Shown: piece after piece, positions 18,894-30,739 of the stretch
How positions within the stretch are numbered: position 1 is the first letter of the stretch
Layout: each line of letters begins with the position of its first letter
Origin: Bowmanella sp. JS7-9
Lineage (GTDB): Bacteria > Pseudomonadota > Gammaproteobacteria > Enterobacterales > Alteromonadaceae
DNA: 64,000 nucleotides
Reading direction: 5' to 3'
Assembly: GCF_004329715.1 (NCBI RefSeq)
Contig: NZ_JXSY01000005.1
Location: 1 to 64,000, forward strand
Notes under the pieces: model-generated
Databases searched by the model: none
The model's input: the letters and a program-made list of their open reading frames with translations, nothing else
Told to the model about the DNA's origin: nothing
Program-made: the position numbers and the translations under genes

Positions 18894-21800
18894 TCAGAAG
18901 CAAAGCTCTACTTGCTTGTCATTCAGCAATTGTTTTAGTTCATACAGCAATTGGTCGTCAGGTTTTACAAACCATTCGGCGCCGAACTGCATAACGGCAG
19001 AGGCATCCGGGTGAATATATTCCACCACCACAGGACAACTTCCACCACGATATTCTGTCAGTAATGCCTGAAGTTTAGCGACTTGTGCTGGCACGCACCA
19101 GTCTGCGTGCAAACACAAACGTAACTGTTTTGCATACTTTTCCCGCGCCGCCACAATGTCCATGACGTCGCGGGCGTTGATTGTATTGGTGCCGTTGAAT
19201 CTATCAAAGCCGACCTGTCCACTTATCACCAAAATAGCGTCTGTTTTCAGACGATCTTCCACCACTTCGAACAATTCGGCACTGATTTTGGCTTCCATAC
19301 GCGCACTTTTATCGTCCAGTGTCACGATTGCCCAACGTTGGCCCTTTTTGTTTACCAGTTGGCGAACATCCAATACCAGCCCCACCACATTGATGGTCTG
19401 GTCACGGCCCAGACGAATATCCAGTAATTCATTCAGGCGATACGGGCTATACAGTTTAATTTCCGTCAGATATTGATTAATCGGGTGACCGGTTAAATAC
19501 AATCCCAGCGTTTCTTTTTCGCCATCCAGCCAGGTCTTCTCCGGCCATTCGGGTACATTGGCAAAGTGCTGTTCAACGTGCTCTTCTTCACTGGCTAGCA
19601 GACCAAACATATCTGCTTGGCCACTGGCTGAGGCTTTGCGATGCTGATCAGCTGCGGCCATGGCCTCAGGTAACGTCGCCATCAACGCGGCGCGATGAGG
19701 CCCCAGCGCATCTAACGCACCGGCCAGGATCAGTTTTTCCATTACCCGACGGTTAATCTTTTTCAGATCCACCTTGGCGCAAAAATCAAACAGATCCTTA
19801 AAGCTGCCATTTTCTTTGCGCGCCTCAATAATCGCTTCTACCGGGCCTTCACCGACCCCTTTAATCGCACCAATGCCATAAATAATGTGACCACGCTGGT
19901 CGACGGTGAATTTGTATTGGCCACTGTTTACATTGGGCGGCTCGATAGTCAGCCCCATGCGCTGACACTCATCCACCAGCGTGACGATTTTATCGGTGGC
20001 ATCCATATCCGCGGACATTACCGCCGCCATAAATTCTGCAGGAAAGTGAGTTTTCAGCCACAGAGTTTGGTAAGACACCAGGGCATAAGCTGCAGAGTGG
20101 GATTTGTTAAATCCGTATCCGGCGAATTTCTCCACCAGATCGAAGATTTTCATCGCCAGTTCTGGGTCGATGCCGTTGTTTTTAGCGCCATCTTCAAAGG
20201 TTGAACGCTGCTTTTCCATCTCCTCTGGCTTTTTCTTACCCATTGCGCGACGCAGCAGGTCGGCGCCACCGAGGGAATAGCCGGCCATTTCCTGGGCAAT
20301 CTGCATAACCTGTTCCTGATACAGGATAATGCCGTAAGTAGGCTCAAGAATTTCTTTTAAGCACTCATGCTGATATTTGGCATCCGGGTAGGCCACTTCT
20401 TCGCGGCCGTGTTTACGATCAATAAAGTTGTCTACCATGCCCGAGTCCAGTGGGCCCGGACGAAACAGTGCCACTAAGGCGATAATGTCTTCGAAACAGT
20501 CTGGCTGGAGCTTTTTAATCAGCTCTTTCATCCCTCTGGATTCAAGCTGGAATACCGCGGTAGTATTTGCCGCCTGCAGGTTTTTAAATGAACGGGCATC
20601 TTCCAGTGGGATCGCGCTGATATCGATATCTTTACCGCGATTCGCTCTAATCATATCCAGTGCCCACTGGATAATCGTCAGGGTACGTAAACCGAGAAAG
20701 TCGAATTTCACCAACCCTGCGGTTTCTACATCGTTTTTATCGAATTGGGTAACCGGGTTACGGCCTTCCTCATCGCAATATAATGCTGCAAAATCAGTTA
20801 TTTGCGTGGGAGCAATTACTACGCCCCCAGCGTGCTTACCCGCGTTACGGGTCACACCTTCAAGGCGACGAGCCATATCAATCAGGTCTTTGACCTCATC
20901 GTCCTGTTCATACAGCTCAGGTAAACGCGGCTCGGCATCAAACGCCTTGGCCAGCGTCATCCCCGGGTCAGACGGAATCAACTTTGATATGCGGTCGACG
21001 AAACCGAATGGATGACCCAGTACCCTACCTACATCGCGCACTACAGCTTTTGCCGCCATGGTACCGAAGGTAATAATCTGCGATACCGCATTGCGGCCAT
21101 ACAATTCCGCCACGTGGTCGATTACCTCATCACGGCGATCCATACAGAAATCTACGTCGAAGTCCGGCATGGATACCCGCTCAGGGTTAAGGAATCGTTC
21201 GAATAGCAGGTCAAACTCGAGAGGATCCAAATCGGTGATCTTCAGTGCATAGGCAACCAGTGAACCGGCACCTGAACCTCGCCCGGGCCCTACCGGTATC
21301 CCGTTATCCTTACTCCACTGAATAAACTCCATTACGATCAGGAAGTAACCCGGGAACCCCATCTGATTGATAACACCCAACTCGATATCCAGGCGTTCCT
21401 GATATTCCGCCCGACGTTGTTCACGTACCTCAGGCTCTGGAAACAGGAACTCAAGACGCTCCTCCAGACCTTCCTGGGACTTTTTCACCAGAAAATCAGC
21501 TTCAGATAACCCTTCGGTTGGGAAACTAGGCAGGAAATACTCGAACAGCTGAATGGTCACATTGCAGCGTTTGGCGATCTCTACGGTGTTTTGCAGCGCC
21601 TCTGGAATATCGGCAAACAATTCTGCCATTTCTTCGGCGCTTTTCAGGTACTGCTGCTCGGAATAGCGTTTGGGACGGCGTTTATCATCCAGGGTAAAGC
21701 CATCATGGATAGCGACACGAATTTCGTGAGCTTCAAAATCGTCTGGTTTGAGAAAAACCACTTCATTGGTCGCAACCACCGGTAAGTCACGCTCGCAGGC

Positions 21801-22361
21801 CCAAGCCACGGTTTGATGCAGGTTATCTTCTTCACCGGTGCGGCCGGTGCGCATCAGCTCTAAATAATAACGGCCCGGAAAATGTTTCTGATAGAAATTA
21901 CTGATCAGCAGTGCCAGCTCTTTGTTGCCTTTCGCCAGCGCCTGGCCAAGGTCACCATACAAGCCACCCGATAGGATAATCACGTCTTCGGCGAATTCTT
22001 TCAGCCAGTTACGATCCACCACGGCCCGCTCTTTGACGTGTCCACGTAAATACGCCTTGGAAATCAAATCTGTGATGTTCTTATAACCCTTATTGGTGAT
22101 AGCGATAGCTGTCAGGCGATATAAGTCTTCGCTTTCATCTCCGCGCAACCATAAATCACAACCAATAACCGGCTTGATCCCCTGCCCCTGACTTTCCAGA
22201 TAAAACTTAACCAGACCGCAAAAGTTCATTTGGTCGGTCAGCGCCACCGCAGGCATATTCAGGCTTTTTACTGCACCAAGAATGGGTTTGACCTTTGCCA
22301 GACCGTCACGCATGGAAAAATCACTGTGCACCCGCAGATGCACGAAATTATGTTCACTCAT
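18894..22361 (-). CDS. dnaE: DNA polymerase III subunit alpha
   Basis: Catalytic subunit of the replicative polymerase, 1155 residues (E. coli 1160). The PHP domain starts at [16 protein letters not shown]. The C-family palm carries the catalytic aspartates in [15 protein letters not shown], preceded by the [16 protein letters not shown] motif. Later regions include the tandem helix-hairpin-helix area and an OB-fold ([30 protein letters not shown]). The first bases overlap the rnhB stop (ATGAGTGA), so the pair is translationally coupled. Confidence 0.97.
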   Translation of the reverse strand: MSEHNFVHLRVHSDFSMRDGLAKVKPILGAVKSLNMPAVALTDQMNFCGLVKFYLESQGQGIKPVIGCDLWLRGDESEDLYRLTAIAITNKGYKNITDLISKAYLRGHVKERAVVDRNWLKEFAEDVIILSGGLYGDLGQALAKGNKELALLISNFYQKHFPGRYYLELMRTGRTGEEDNLHQTVAWACERDLPVVATNEVVFLKPDDFEAHEIRVAIHDGFTLDDKRRPKRYSEQQYLKSAEEMAELFADIPEALQNTVEIAKRCNVTIQLFEYFLPSFPTEGLSEADFLVKKSQEGLEERLEFLFPEPEVREQRRAEYQERLDIELGVINQMGFPGYFLIVMEFIQWSKDNGIPVGPGRGSGAGSLVAYALKITDLDPLEFDLLFERFLNPERVSMPDFDVDFCMDRRDEVIDHVAELYGRNAVSQIITFGTMAAKAVVRDVGRVLGHPFGFVDRISKLIPSDPGMTLAKAFDAEPRLPELYEQDDEVKDLIDMARRLEGVTRNAGKHAGGVVIAPTQITDFAALYCDEEGRNPVTQFDKNDVETAGLVKFDFLGLRTLTIIQWALDMIRANRGKDIDISAIPLEDARSFKNLQAANTTAVFQLESRGMKELIKKLQPDCFEDIIALVALFRPGPLDSGMVDNFIDRKHGREEVAYPDAKYQHECLKEILEPTYGIILYQEQVMQIAQEMAGYSLGGADLLRRAMGKKKPEEMEKQRSTFEDGAKNNGIDPELAMKIFDLVEKFAGYGFNKSHSAAYALVSYQTLWLKTHFPAEFMAAVMSADMDATDKIVTLVDECQRMGLTIEPPNVNSGQYKFTVDQRGHIIYGIGAIKGVGEGPVEAIIEARKENGSFKDLFDFCAKVDLKKINRRVMEKLILAGALDALGPHRAALMATLPEAMAAADQHRKASASGQADMFGLLASEEEHVEQHFANVPEWPEKTWLDGEKETLGLYLTGHPINQYLTEIKLYSPYRLNELLDIRLGRDQTINVVGLVLDVRQLVNKKGQRWAIVTLDDKSARMEAKISAELFEVVEDRLKTDAILVISGQVGFDRFNGTNTINARDVMDIVAAREKYAKQLRLCLHADWCVPAQVAKLQALLTEYRGGSCPVVVEYIHPDASAVMQFGAEWFVKPDDQLLYELKQLLNDKQVELCF

Positions 22362-22929
22362 GGCCAGCCTCCAGCAACACCTGCATCACCGGGCGGAAAC
22401 TGCGGCGATGTTCGGGTAACGCGCCGTGACGCTGTAACGCCTCCATGTGAGCTTTGGTCGGATAACCTTTGTGGGCGGCAAACCCGTACTGTGGATATTT
22501 GGCATCCAGCTGCAACATTTCTTCGTCGCGAGCGACTTTAGCCAGAATCGACGCGGCCGAAATTTCTGCCACTTTGCTATCGCCCTTCACTACCGCTTCA
22601 GCTGCATAGTGCCACTTTGGTAGACGGTTACCATCCACTTTAACAAAATCAGGTTGAATACTCAGACCTTCGACCGCTCGCGTCATGGCCAGCATAGTGG
22701 CATGCAGGATATTCAGTTGGTCAATTTCATGCACTTCAGCACGGGCAATATGCCAGGCCAACGCATTTTGTTTGATTTGCTCTGCCAGCACCTGACGTTT
22801 TTTTTCAGACAGGGCCTTAGAATCAGTTAAGCCGGCGATGGGCCGGCTGGGATCAAGGATTACGGCAGCGGTCACCACTGCACCAATAAGCGGTCCACGA
22901 CCGACTTCGTCTACACCAGCTATTAACAC
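22354..22929 (-). CDS. rnhB: Ribonuclease HII
   Basis: Removes RNA from RNA-DNA hybrids and incises at single ribonucleotides misincorporated in DNA. It is 191 residues. The acidic catalytic residues sit in [12 protein letters not shown] (D6, E7) and further on in [19 protein letters not shown] is the usual C-terminal block. The start is a GTG overlapping the lpxB stop, and the 3' end overlaps dnaE. Confidence 0.96.
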   Translation of the reverse strand: MLIAGVDEVGRGPLIGAVVTAAVILDPSRPIAGLTDSKALSEKKRQVLAEQIKQNALAWHIARAEVHEIDQLNILHATMLAMTRAVEGLSIQPDFVKVDGNRLPKWHYAAEAVVKGDSKVAEISAASILAKVARDEEMLQLDAKYPQYGFAAHKGYPTKAHMEALQRHGALPEHRRSFRPVMQVLLEAGHE

Positions 22930-24065
22930 GGGGCCTCTAATAATTTTTCTATAGCCTGTGCGGCCTGCACATCAGCGTTGCACTTAAGTTGTTGATGAAT
23001 AGCGGTAAATTCCGCCAATAATGCGGTTTGTGGCTCAGCCAGCAATCCGCTTAATTCTGTTGCTATCCTATCAGGCTCAACCTGTTCCTGTAATAGTTCC
23101 TGCACCAGTTTTTTACCGGCTAACAAATTAGGTAATGAGAAATAGTCCGCTTTCACCAGTCGGCGCAAAATCATCGCGGTTAACGGGCTGAATTTATACG
23201 CCACCAGCATCGGCTTTTTACACAGCATAGCTTCCAGCGTTGCCGTCCCTGACGCTAACAAAATTGCATCCGCAGCCGTCATCGCCTCGCGCGACTGTCC
23301 ATCCAAAACCTGCACGTTACTGAGTTTAACCTCAGCCAGTACCGCCTCAATTTGCGCGCGGCGCTTGGCATTGGCTGCAGGAATGAGGATATGCAGATCA
23401 GGTTGTTGTTGCTGCATTAAGGCTGCCGCGCGAAAAAAAGGCTCGCTTAACAAGCCCACTTCATTACCACGACTGCCGGGCAGAATCGCCAGCACAGCTG
23501 CTTGCGCGGGTAATCCCAAATGAAGTCGTGCCGCAGCAACATCCGGTTGCAACGGTAACTGGTCCGCCAGTGTATGGCCCACGAACTCGCAGGGTACCTG
23601 ATGCTGTTCGTAAAAGGCTTTTTCGAACGGAAAAATACTCAGTACCAAATTCGTTGCGCGGGCAATTTTGAAAATCCGCTTTTGTCGCCAGGCCCATACA
23701 GTCGGGCTGACATACTGCACGGTTTTTATCCCGGCCTGTTTTAAGGTTAATTCCAGGCCCAGATTAAAATCCGGCGCGTCCACACCAATAAACACATCGG
23801 GTGGGTTGGCAATAAAATGCTTAGACAGGGATTTGCGAATATGCAGTAAACGGCGCAGGCGCGAGAGCACTTCAAACAGGCCCATTACCGATAGTTCTTC
23901 CATGTCGAACAGGCTATCAAAGCCTTGTGCCAACATACGAGGGCCGCCGATACCGGAAAAGGTCGCATTTGGATAGCGCTGTTTTAGTTCGCGCAGCAAT
24001 CCAGCGGCCAGAATGTCGCCGGATGTTTCACCGACGACGATGGCAATATGTTTAACGTCTTGCAC
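22923..24065 (-). CDS. lpxB: Lipid-A-disaccharide synthase
   Basis: Peripheral inner-membrane glycosyltransferase (family 19) that joins UDP-2,3-diacylglucosamine and lipid X into the lipid A disaccharide. It is 380 residues (E. coli 382). Visible blocks are [35 protein letters not shown]-type (here [10 protein letters not shown]), LPGSRGNEV and [23 protein letters not shown]. The start is GTG. It lies five bases after lpxA and overlaps rnhB. Confidence 0.96.
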   Translation of the reverse strand: MQDVKHIAIVVGETSGDILAAGLLRELKQRYPNATFSGIGGPRMLAQGFDSLFDMEELSVMGLFEVLSRLRRLLHIRKSLSKHFIANPPDVFIGVDAPDFNLGLELTLKQAGIKTVQYVSPTVWAWRQKRIFKIARATNLVLSIFPFEKAFYEQHQVPCEFVGHTLADQLPLQPDVAAARLHLGLPAQAAVLAILPGSRGNEVGLLSEPFFRAAALMQQQQPDLHILIPAANAKRRAQIEAVLAEVKLSNVQVLDGQSREAMTAADAILLASGTATLEAMLCKKPMLVAYKFSPLTAMILRRLVKADYFSLPNLLAGKKLVQELLQEQVEPDRIATELSGLLAEPQTALLAEFTAIHQQLKCNADVQAAQAIEKLLEAPC

Positions 24066-24070
24066 GGGGA

Positions 24071-24844
24071 TTATCGGACGATGCCGCGGTTATCCTGCTT
24101 GAGGAAGTCCGTCAGCAGTTGAAGTTCGCTTGACGCTGGATCCAGCGCAGTAATTTGCTCAATCGCTACCGCCAACGTATTGCCCTGACGATACAGGATT
24201 TTATACGCGCGGCGAAGTTGCATAATAGCATCACTGCTAAATCCGCGACGCTTCAGCCCTTCTACATTGATGTTAAACGGTGCCATTGGATGGCCACCCG
24301 CCATCACATAGGGTGGTAGATCTTTGGTCAGCAAACAGCCTGCTGCAGCGAAACTGTGTGAGCCGATATGACAAAACTGGTGCACACCAGTATTACCACC
24401 AACAATGGCATAATCACCCACGTGAACATGCCCGGCTAATGCAACGTTATTGGCGAAAATATTGTTATCACCAATCATGCAATCGTGTGCCGCATGGACA
24501 TTCACCATAAACAGGTTCCCGTTACCAATTTGGGTCAGGCTATCATCCTGAATGGTACCGCGGTGGATGGTCACACCTTCTCGGAAAACGTTATTGTCGC
24601 CGATGATAAGGCGGGTATGCTCGCCCGCGTATTTCTTGTCCTGGCAATCTTCACCGATACTACCGAACTGGAAAAACACGTTGTTGCGGCCAATATGCGT
24701 CTCGCCTTTAACCACAACATGGGAATGTAAACGGGTACCGGCACCAATGGTGACATTTGCACCGATCACACAAAACGCACCAACCTCGACACTGGGGTCG
24801 AGGTTGGCAGATGGATCAATAATGGCAGAAGGATGAATCGCCAA
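24071..24844 (-). CDS. lpxA: UDP-N-acetylglucosamine acyltransferase
   Basis: First enzyme of lipid A synthesis: moves a 3-hydroxyacyl chain from ACP to the 3-OH of UDP-GlcNAc. It is 257 residues (E. coli 262) and built from hexapeptide repeats that form a left-handed beta-helix. The catalytic histidine is in VNVHAAHDC, and [19 protein letters not shown] follows. The start is a TTG directly after the fabZ stop, with GAGGA inside the fabZ 3' end as ribosome site. Confidence 0.95.
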   Translation of the reverse strand: MAIHPSAIIDPSANLDPSVEVGAFCVIGANVTIGAGTRLHSHVVVKGETHIGRNNVFFQFGSIGEDCQDKKYAGEHTRLIIGDNNVFREGVTIHRGTIQDDSLTQIGNGNLFMVNVHAAHDCMIGDNNIFANNVALAGHVHVGDYAIVGGNTGVHQFCHIGSHSFAAAGCLLTKDLPPYVMAGGHPMAPFNINVEGLKRRGFSSDAIMQLRRAYKILYRQGNTLAVAIEQITALDPASSELQLLTDFLKQDNRGIVR

Positions 24845-25291
24845 TTACATTTTCCTCATTGCACACATAAACTCTGCGCTACAGGCTTCCACGCCATTCA
24901 CGCTTGCCACGCCGGAAAATTTCCAAATCCCACGTCGCTCTTTAATTAACTCAACATCCATATCCAAGCGATCACCCGGTACAACCGGTAACTTAAAACG
25001 GGCATTATCAATTCCCGCATACAAGTACAAATCGTCGGTATTTCCGACCGATTTAAACCCCAGAATGCCGGCCGTTTGCGCCAGAGCCTCTAAAATCAAC
25101 ACGCCGGGGAAAATAGGTTTCCCAGGGAAGTGTCCCGTAAAGCACGGTTCGTTGATCGTGATGTTTTTATAGCCTTTGATGCGCTTGTTGAGCTCCAGCT
25201 CTGTAATTCGGTCTACCAGTAAGAAAGGATAGCGATGTGGTAGCAACGCCATAATTTCTTCAATTTCAACCACGTTTACCGGTTCCGACAC
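24845..25291 (-). CDS. fabZ: 3-hydroxyacyl-ACP dehydratase FabZ
   Basis: Dehydrates 3-hydroxyacyl-ACP in fatty acid elongation; it competes with LpxA and LpxD for 3-hydroxymyristoyl-ACP, which explains its place among the lpx genes. It is 148 residues. The hot-dog fold motifs [14 protein letters not shown] (catalytic His) and [20 protein letters not shown] (catalytic Glu) are intact. The start is GTG with AGGAGA upstream. Confidence 0.96.
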   Translation of the reverse strand: MSEPVNVVEIEEIMALLPHRYPFLLVDRITELELNKRIKGYKNITINEPCFTGHFPGKPIFPGVLILEALAQTAGILGFKSVGNTDDLYLYAGIDNARFKLPVVPGDRLDMDVELIKERRGIWKFSGVASVNGVEACSAEFMCAMRKM

Positions 25292-25312
25292 GATACTCTC
25301 CTGTTACAGCAA

Positions 25313-26326
25313 TTATTTTAGTTGTTTTTCAACTGCCTTCAGCCGCTGGTTAAAACTATCCAGATTACGCATCGCGACGGCATTTTTGCGCCATTCACGA
25401 TTAGTAACAGCTGGCATACCCGAAGAGTATGCGCCTGGCTCTTTGATATCTTTAATTACCATGGTCATGCCGGTAAGAAAGACATTATCGCAGATTTCCA
25501 GGTGGCCATTAATTGCAACCAATCCACCAAACGTACAGTGTCGACCGACTTTGGTACTGCCAGCGATCACCGAACAGCCCGCAATGGCAGTGTAATCACC
25601 GATAACCACATTGTGTGCAATTTGAATCTGGTTATCCAGAATCACACCATTACCAATGATGGTATCTTCGATAGCACCACGGTCAATCGTCGTGCTGGCG
25701 CCAATTTCCACGTTATCACCAATGATGACGCGACCTAGTTGCGGAATTTTAATCCACTGGCCGCCTTCATTGGCATAACCGAAGCCATCAGAGCCAATCA
25801 CAGTTCCGGATTGCACCAAACAGTGTTTACCCATCTGCACTTTGTGATAAATCGTCACATTGGCCCAGAGCTTTGTTCCTTCGCCAATATCTGCATGCTG
25901 GCCGATAAAACAGCCCGCACCAATTTGCACGTCGTCACCGAGAACCGCACCAGCTTCGATCACAGCATTGTGACCAATACGCACATTGCGTCCCAGCGTC
26001 ACAGAAGGATGAATCACTGCTGTTGCAGCGATATCCTCTGAAACATTGGGTGTGTCATCGAGTAACTGAGCAATTTTAGCAAAGCCCACATAAGGATTCG
26101 CACAGATTAGCGCATTGACTGGACAGAACTCTGCATCCTCAGCAGAAACGATCACCGCTGACGCCTGAGTGGTTGCAAGTTGGCTACGATACTTAGAATT
26201 GGACAGGAAGGAAATCTGACCATTGCCCGCGCCGGCCAGGGTACCGATGGACTCAATAACTAAATCGGCGTCACCTTTTACGGTGCCGCCGATTTGACGA
26301 GCTAAATATTCAAGCGTAAACGCCAT
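25313..26326 (-). CDS. lpxD: UDP-3-O-(3-hydroxymyristoyl)glucosamine N-acyltransferase
   Basis: Third step of lipid A synthesis: adds the second hydroxyacyl chain at the amino group. It is 337 residues (E. coli 341). A short N-terminal uridine-binding domain (to about 100) is followed by hexapeptide repeats of a left-handed beta-helix. [27 protein letters not shown] contains the catalytic histidine. A C-terminal helix ([17 protein letters not shown]) ends the protein. It starts two bases after the skp stop. Confidence 0.96.
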   Translation of the reverse strand: MAFTLEYLARQIGGTVKGDADLVIESIGTLAGAGNGQISFLSNSKYRSQLATTQASAVIVSAEDAEFCPVNALICANPYVGFAKIAQLLDDTPNVSEDIAATAVIHPSVTLGRNVRIGHNAVIEAGAVLGDDVQIGAGCFIGQHADIGEGTKLWANVTIYHKVQMGKHCLVQSGTVIGSDGFGYANEGGQWIKIPQLGRVIIGDNVEIGASTTIDRGAIEDTIIGNGVILDNQIQIAHNVVIGDYTAIAGCSVIAGSTKVGRHCTFGGLVAINGHLEICDNVFLTGMTMVIKDIKEPGAYSSGMPAVTNREWRKNAVAMRNLDSFNQRLKAVEKQLK

Positions 26327-26328
26327 AT

Positions 26329-26844
26329 TTACTTAATCTTGCTCACGATCTCTACGATTTTGTTTGAGATTTCCTGATCCGTGTTTTTCAGGTAAACCAC
26401 GCTGCCCGCATTCATGATCACGTCGTATTTTTCTTTTTCTGCAAAGCTGTCGATAGACTGCTTGATCAGCGCCAGAATTTTATTACGCTCTTCTACCTGA
26501 CGTTGATCCAAACCTTGTTTTAATTCACCGGCTTTTGTCTGGTAATCTTTGCCCAACTCTTGAACTTTTTTCTGCAGTTCCTGCTTTTCAGCTTCACTCA
26601 TAGTCGCCGCATCACGCTGCTGCTTTTCCATGTAGTACTTAATGTCTTTTTCCAGACGAGTGACTTCCTGAATTTGGTCTTTAAATTCATCACGCAGCGC
26701 GGGCTCTACAGCTGCGGTTTGCGGCAGCGACTGAAAAATAGCCTGAATGTTTACGTAACCCACTTTTTCTGCCAATGCAGAAGGGCTTACTAAACCTGCG
26801 GTTAAAATGGCAGCTGCTGCCACGCTCTTCTTGAATAATTTCAC
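26329..26844 (-). CDS. skp: Periplasmic chaperone Skp (OmpH family)
   Basis: Periplasmic holdase that carries unfolded outer-membrane proteins to the BAM machine. It is 171 residues with a signal peptide ending at ALA near residue 25. [16 protein letters not shown] is the trimerisation strand, and a long coiled coil follows (about 60-130, rich in K, E and Q, e.g. [16 protein letters not shown]). The start is GTG with AAGGAG upstream. It lies directly after bamA. Confidence 0.93.
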   Translation of the reverse strand: MKLFKKSVAAAAILTAGLVSPSALAEKVGYVNIQAIFQSLPQTAAVEPALRDEFKDQIQEVTRLEKDIKYYMEKQQRDAATMSEAEKQELQKKVQELGKDYQTKAGELKQGLDQRQVEERNKILALIKQSIDSFAEKEKYDVIMNAGSVVYLKNTDQEISNKIVEIVSKIK

Positions 26845-26884
26845 TTGTTACTCCTTGCTTTTTTACTGCTCATGACAGCTATTT

Positions 26885-29347
26885 TTAGAATGTTTGACCC
26901 ACATTGAACGTGAATACCTTAGTATCATCACCTTCATAAGATTTCAGCACTTTAGAGAAACTGAAGATCATTGGTCCCATTGGTGAGAGCCATTGTACTG
27001 AAACACCGGTCGAAGCTCTATAGGTTGATGGATCTGAATAATCATCGATTACGCGGCCATATTGATCGGTTTTCCCCACGTACTCATCAGCGTTAAATTC
27101 GGTATCCCACAGATTACCCACATCAACAAACAGACTGGTGCGAACTGAGTTATTGAAGTCTTCCTCTACCAATGGTGTAGGAACAATCAATTCCAGTCCA
27201 GCAACCGCCATGGCATTGCCACCTAACGTTCTGGTTGTTGTGCTGATATTGTCATACTCAGGACTTAAGACAATCGTAGTGCCATCCGGGCCGGTAATCG
27301 TGCGGGGTGAGCGCAAAATACCTTTTGGACCAATGGTATTATTTTCGAAGCCTCGCACTGTATCACTACCACCGGCGCGGAAGAATTCGAAGAAGGGTAA
27401 TAACTGGTCATTACCATTAATCGTTCCATAGCCATTGCCATATCCAAACTGCGCACGGGCCAATAATGACCACTTATGGCGACTGTCCAACGGATAATAA
27501 AACTTGGATTCAAAGTTAAATTTATAAAAATTTAAATCTGAGTTTGGCGTGGTTGCCGCCAACGTCGCGCGTTGCATGGAACCTGCAGTAGGGAAAATAC
27601 CGCGGTTTAATGTCGAACGATACCATCCTAAAGAGGCCTGGAATGTGTCAAATACCAAAGACGCGTCTGGGTTAGCCGGATCTGAGAATACATCGTAGAA
27701 GTTACGGAACTGCTCATAAGCTTGGGTCGGTGACACTTCCTGATGCTTGTACGTTAAACCAAAGTTGATTCGGTTATATTCGTTGATCGGGTAACCAAAA
27801 TTAGCACCAACACCAAACGTTTTGCTGTTGTATTGCACCAGATTCGCTCGACCAGCATCGAATTCACTATAGAAAATACTGCCACCCAAACTAATACCAT
27901 CCACGGTAAAGTAAGGGTCTGTATACGAAATAGTGGCACTTTGCTGATACGAAATAGTATTGACATTAAACGCCAACTGCTTGCCTGTTCCCAGGAAGTT
28001 ATCCTGCTGAATCCCAGCCTGCAAACTCAGCCCAGTTGCATCACCATAACCGATACCTGCAGTGAATGAACCGGATGGCTGCTCTTTAACAGTAAACTCT
28101 ACATCAACCTGATCTTCTTTACCTGGGATGCGAACTGTTTCGAAATCATTCTCTTCCACATACGTTAAACGAGAAATGCGGTTTTTACTGGCTTCCAAAA
28201 GATTATTGGATAACCAGGAGCCTTCCAGTTGCAACAATTCGCGACGGAACACTTCGTCCCCTGTCACCGTATTACCTTTGAAACTGATACGGCGCACGTT
28301 GATACGCTGGCCCGGATCCACTGACAAGGTCAGTTTCACAGTATGATCTTCGTCGTTAATTTCAGGTATCGTAGTGACTGTTGAGAACGCATAACCAAAG
28401 CGCCCCAGATACTTACTGATAAACTCTTCTGCGTAGGTAACCTGGGCTAAGCTATACAACTGACCATCACGAAGCGGCAGCAGCATTTTAAGCACATCTT
28501 CGTTGCCTAGCAGATCACCACTCAACTCGATACCAGAAATGGTATATTGCTCACCCTCACTGATATTCATGGTGATATACACGCCACTTTTATCCGGTGA
28601 CATGGACACCTGAGTGGAGTCGTTGCTGAAGCGCAGATACCCTCGGTCCATGTAATAGCTGCGAATTTTTTCCAAATCGCCCGACATCTTTTGCTTTTGA
28701 TAACGGGTTTCAGCCAAGAAATTCCACCATGGAGCACCGAATTGCAACTCCATTTGATTAAGTAACTCTTCATCGCTGAACAGGCTGTTGCCAACGATGT
28801 TAATTTGCTTAATCTCAGCTGCGTCACCTTCGTTAAACGACAATTTCAAATCAACCCGGTTACGCGGCAAAGGGGTGACAATCGCGTTAACATCGGCATT
28901 GTATTTACCGATTGAGTAATAAAAATCTTTCAGTCCGTTTTCAATAGAGGTGAGAATGGTTTTGTCCAATGGCTCACCAATACGGACATTGTTATCGTCC
29001 AGAGATTGCTGCAACTGTTCATCTTTAATGTCGTCGTTTTCTTCGAACACGATGTTGGCAATCGTTGGGCGCTCACGCACACGGATAATCAGCACTTCGT
29101 CATCACGGGAAATAGTGATTTTCTCAAAGTGACTGGACGCGTATAACGCGCGGATTAACTGCGCGACACGAAAATCATTCATTTTATCGCCGACTTTCAC
29201 CGGCATATAGGTTAAGGCAGCCCCCAACGCGACGCGCTGCAGGCCTTCCACTTTAATGTCTTTGACAACGAATTCACTGTCGGTAGCGGCAATTGCTTGT
29301 CCACAAGTAGCTAATAAGCTGGCGACAACTAACTTTTTTAACTTCAT
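26885..29347 (-). CDS. bamA: Outer membrane protein assembly factor BamA
   Basis: Central subunit of the BAM complex that folds beta-barrels into the outer membrane. It is 820 residues. The signal peptide ends at AIA. Five POTRA domains cover about 23-425 (first one FVVKDIKVEGLQRVALG). The 16-strand barrel follows, with the loop-6 motif VRGFE (in SDTVRGFENN) and a terminal phenylalanine, as expected for a BAM substrate signal. It sits between rseP and skp as in E. coli. Confidence 0.97.
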   Translation of the reverse strand: MKLKKLVVASLLATCGQAIAATDSEFVVKDIKVEGLQRVALGAALTYMPVKVGDKMNDFRVAQLIRALYASSHFEKITISRDDEVLIIRVRERPTIANIVFEENDDIKDEQLQQSLDDNNVRIGEPLDKTILTSIENGLKDFYYSIGKYNADVNAIVTPLPRNRVDLKLSFNEGDAAEIKQINIVGNSLFSDEELLNQMELQFGAPWWNFLAETRYQKQKMSGDLEKIRSYYMDRGYLRFSNDSTQVSMSPDKSGVYITMNISEGEQYTISGIELSGDLLGNEDVLKMLLPLRDGQLYSLAQVTYAEEFISKYLGRFGYAFSTVTTIPEINDEDHTVKLTLSVDPGQRINVRRISFKGNTVTGDEVFRRELLQLEGSWLSNNLLEASKNRISRLTYVEENDFETVRIPGKEDQVDVEFTVKEQPSGSFTAGIGYGDATGLSLQAGIQQDNFLGTGKQLAFNVNTISYQQSATISYTDPYFTVDGISLGGSIFYSEFDAGRANLVQYNSKTFGVGANFGYPINEYNRINFGLTYKHQEVSPTQAYEQFRNFYDVFSDPANPDASLVFDTFQASLGWYRSTLNRGIFPTAGSMQRATLAATTPNSDLNFYKFNFESKFYYPLDSRHKWSLLARAQFGYGNGYGTINGNDQLLPFFEFFRAGGSDTVRGFENNTIGPKGILRSPRTITGPDGTTIVLSPEYDNISTTTRTLGGNAMAVAGLELIVPTPLVEEDFNNSVRTSLFVDVGNLWDTEFNADEYVGKTDQYGRVIDDYSDPSTYRASTGVSVQWLSPMGPMIFSFSKVLKSYEGDDTKVFTFNVGQTF

Positions 29348-29385
29348 TTGTTGTTATTCTTCCAAACTACCATCGTTATGCGACA

Positions 29386-30738
29386 TCACAGTCGCGCAAT
29401 ATCATTGAAGATGGCGATAGACATCATTGCGAACAGCAACATGCCCCCTAATCTATAGCCAATCTCCTGCACTCGCTCTGGAACCGGCTTTCCGGAAATC
29501 CACTCGAATACATAAAACACTAAATGTCCACCATCCAGCACAGGTACGGGTAATAAATTGAGTACCCCCAGACTGACACTGACAATGGCCAAAAATCTTA
29601 GGAAATAGGCTAACCCGATATCAGCACTGGCACCCGCTCCTTGTGCAATTGAAATCGGTCCACTGAGATTGTTAAGGGAAAAGTCCCCTGTCAGTAACTT
29701 GCCAATTGCGCTAAACGTAAAGCGGATATACCGCCAGGTCTCAACACCGCCTTCAATCAGTGCCGACCATGGGGAAAGACGTTGTAATGACAACATACCC
29801 TCTGGCCAACTGTCTCTGGTCGGTGCAACGCCCAGGTAGCCTACCTGTTTGTTGCCCTGGTTAACAGCCCCTAATGTTGCTGATAACGTTAAAATGTTAC
29901 CTTCTCGCTCAACGTCCATTATCACCGATTGGCCAGGGCGCGATACCAGATAACCTTGTATTTGTCCCCAATCTTCAATCTGAGTTCCATCCAGACCAAT
30001 AATTTTGTCTCCAACCTGCAATCCAGCGGCACTGGCAGCTGAGTTTTCTTCCACCAGCGCCAATACAGGGGTTGTTTTGGGGGTAAATAACTCAATTCCA
30101 AGCGAGGAAAAAGGTGACTCTTTCTCCGGGTCAAAGTCCCACTGTCTGATATCCAGATTGACTCTTTGCGGGTCTAGTCCGCCAGGCGGAATAATCTCCA
30201 GAGTAAGTTGGTTGTCACCTTTATGATGCACCACTTCAAGCCTCGCTGCTTCCCATGTGTGAGTCTCCTGATCGCCTACGGAAACGATCTCACTCCCTAC
30301 AGGCAAACCTGCTCGCTCGGCAATGCTGCCGGGTGTAATATCTCCAACGACCGGCTTAGCAGCGTAAATTCCAATCAGGTACATCAGCATCAGGGCGAAC
30401 ACAGCGAAAATAAAATTAACCAGCGGACCGGCAGCAATGATCGCCATACGTTTCAGAACATGCTGGCGGTTAAAGGCGAAGGGTAAATCCTTTTCAGGAA
30501 CTTGTTCCGCTCGTTCATCGAGCATTTGTACGTATCCGCCAAGCGGGATCGCCGCGATGACAAACTCAGTGCCAGATTTATCTTTAGTACGCCAGAGTGG
30601 CTTACCAAAACCAATTGAGAAACGCAGTACCTTGACACCACAACGTCTGGCTACCCAAAAATGTCCCCATTCATGCACCGCCACCAGTAAACCGATCGCG
30701 AGAATAAAAAACATCAGGCTCCAGATAAATCCCGTCAT
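29386..30738 (-). CDS. rseP: Site-2 zinc metalloprotease RseP
   Basis: Inner-membrane protease that makes the second cut in the anti-sigma-E factor RseA, releasing sigma-E during envelope stress. It is 450 residues (E. coli 450). The zinc motif HEWGH is at 22-26 in the first helix. Two PDZ domains lie in the periplasm (about 115-300), and NLLPVPVLDGGH carries the third ligand. Its place next to bamA and the lpx genes matches its role in envelope monitoring. One base separates it from dxr. Confidence 0.96.
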   Translation of the reverse strand: MTGFIWSLMFFILAIGLLVAVHEWGHFWVARRCGVKVLRFSIGFGKPLWRTKDKSGTEFVIAAIPLGGYVQMLDERAEQVPEKDLPFAFNRQHVLKRMAIIAAGPLVNFIFAVFALMLMYLIGIYAAKPVVGDITPGSIAERAGLPVGSEIVSVGDQETHTWEAARLEVVHHKGDNQLTLEIIPPGGLDPQRVNLDIRQWDFDPEKESPFSSLGIELFTPKTTPVLALVEENSAASAAGLQVGDKIIGLDGTQIEDWGQIQGYLVSRPGQSVIMDVEREGNILTLSATLGAVNQGNKQVGYLGVAPTRDSWPEGMLSLQRLSPWSALIEGGVETWRYIRFTFSAIGKLLTGDFSLNNLSGPISIAQGAGASADIGLAYFLRFLAIVSVSLGVLNLLPVPVLDGGHLVFYVFEWISGKPVPERVQEIGYRLGGMLLFAMMSIAIFNDIARL

Positions 30739-30739
30739 G

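Noticed and set aside
20428-21015. 195-codon plus-strand ORF opposite dnaE
   Set aside because: Serine-rich shadow translation of dnaE; no family match.
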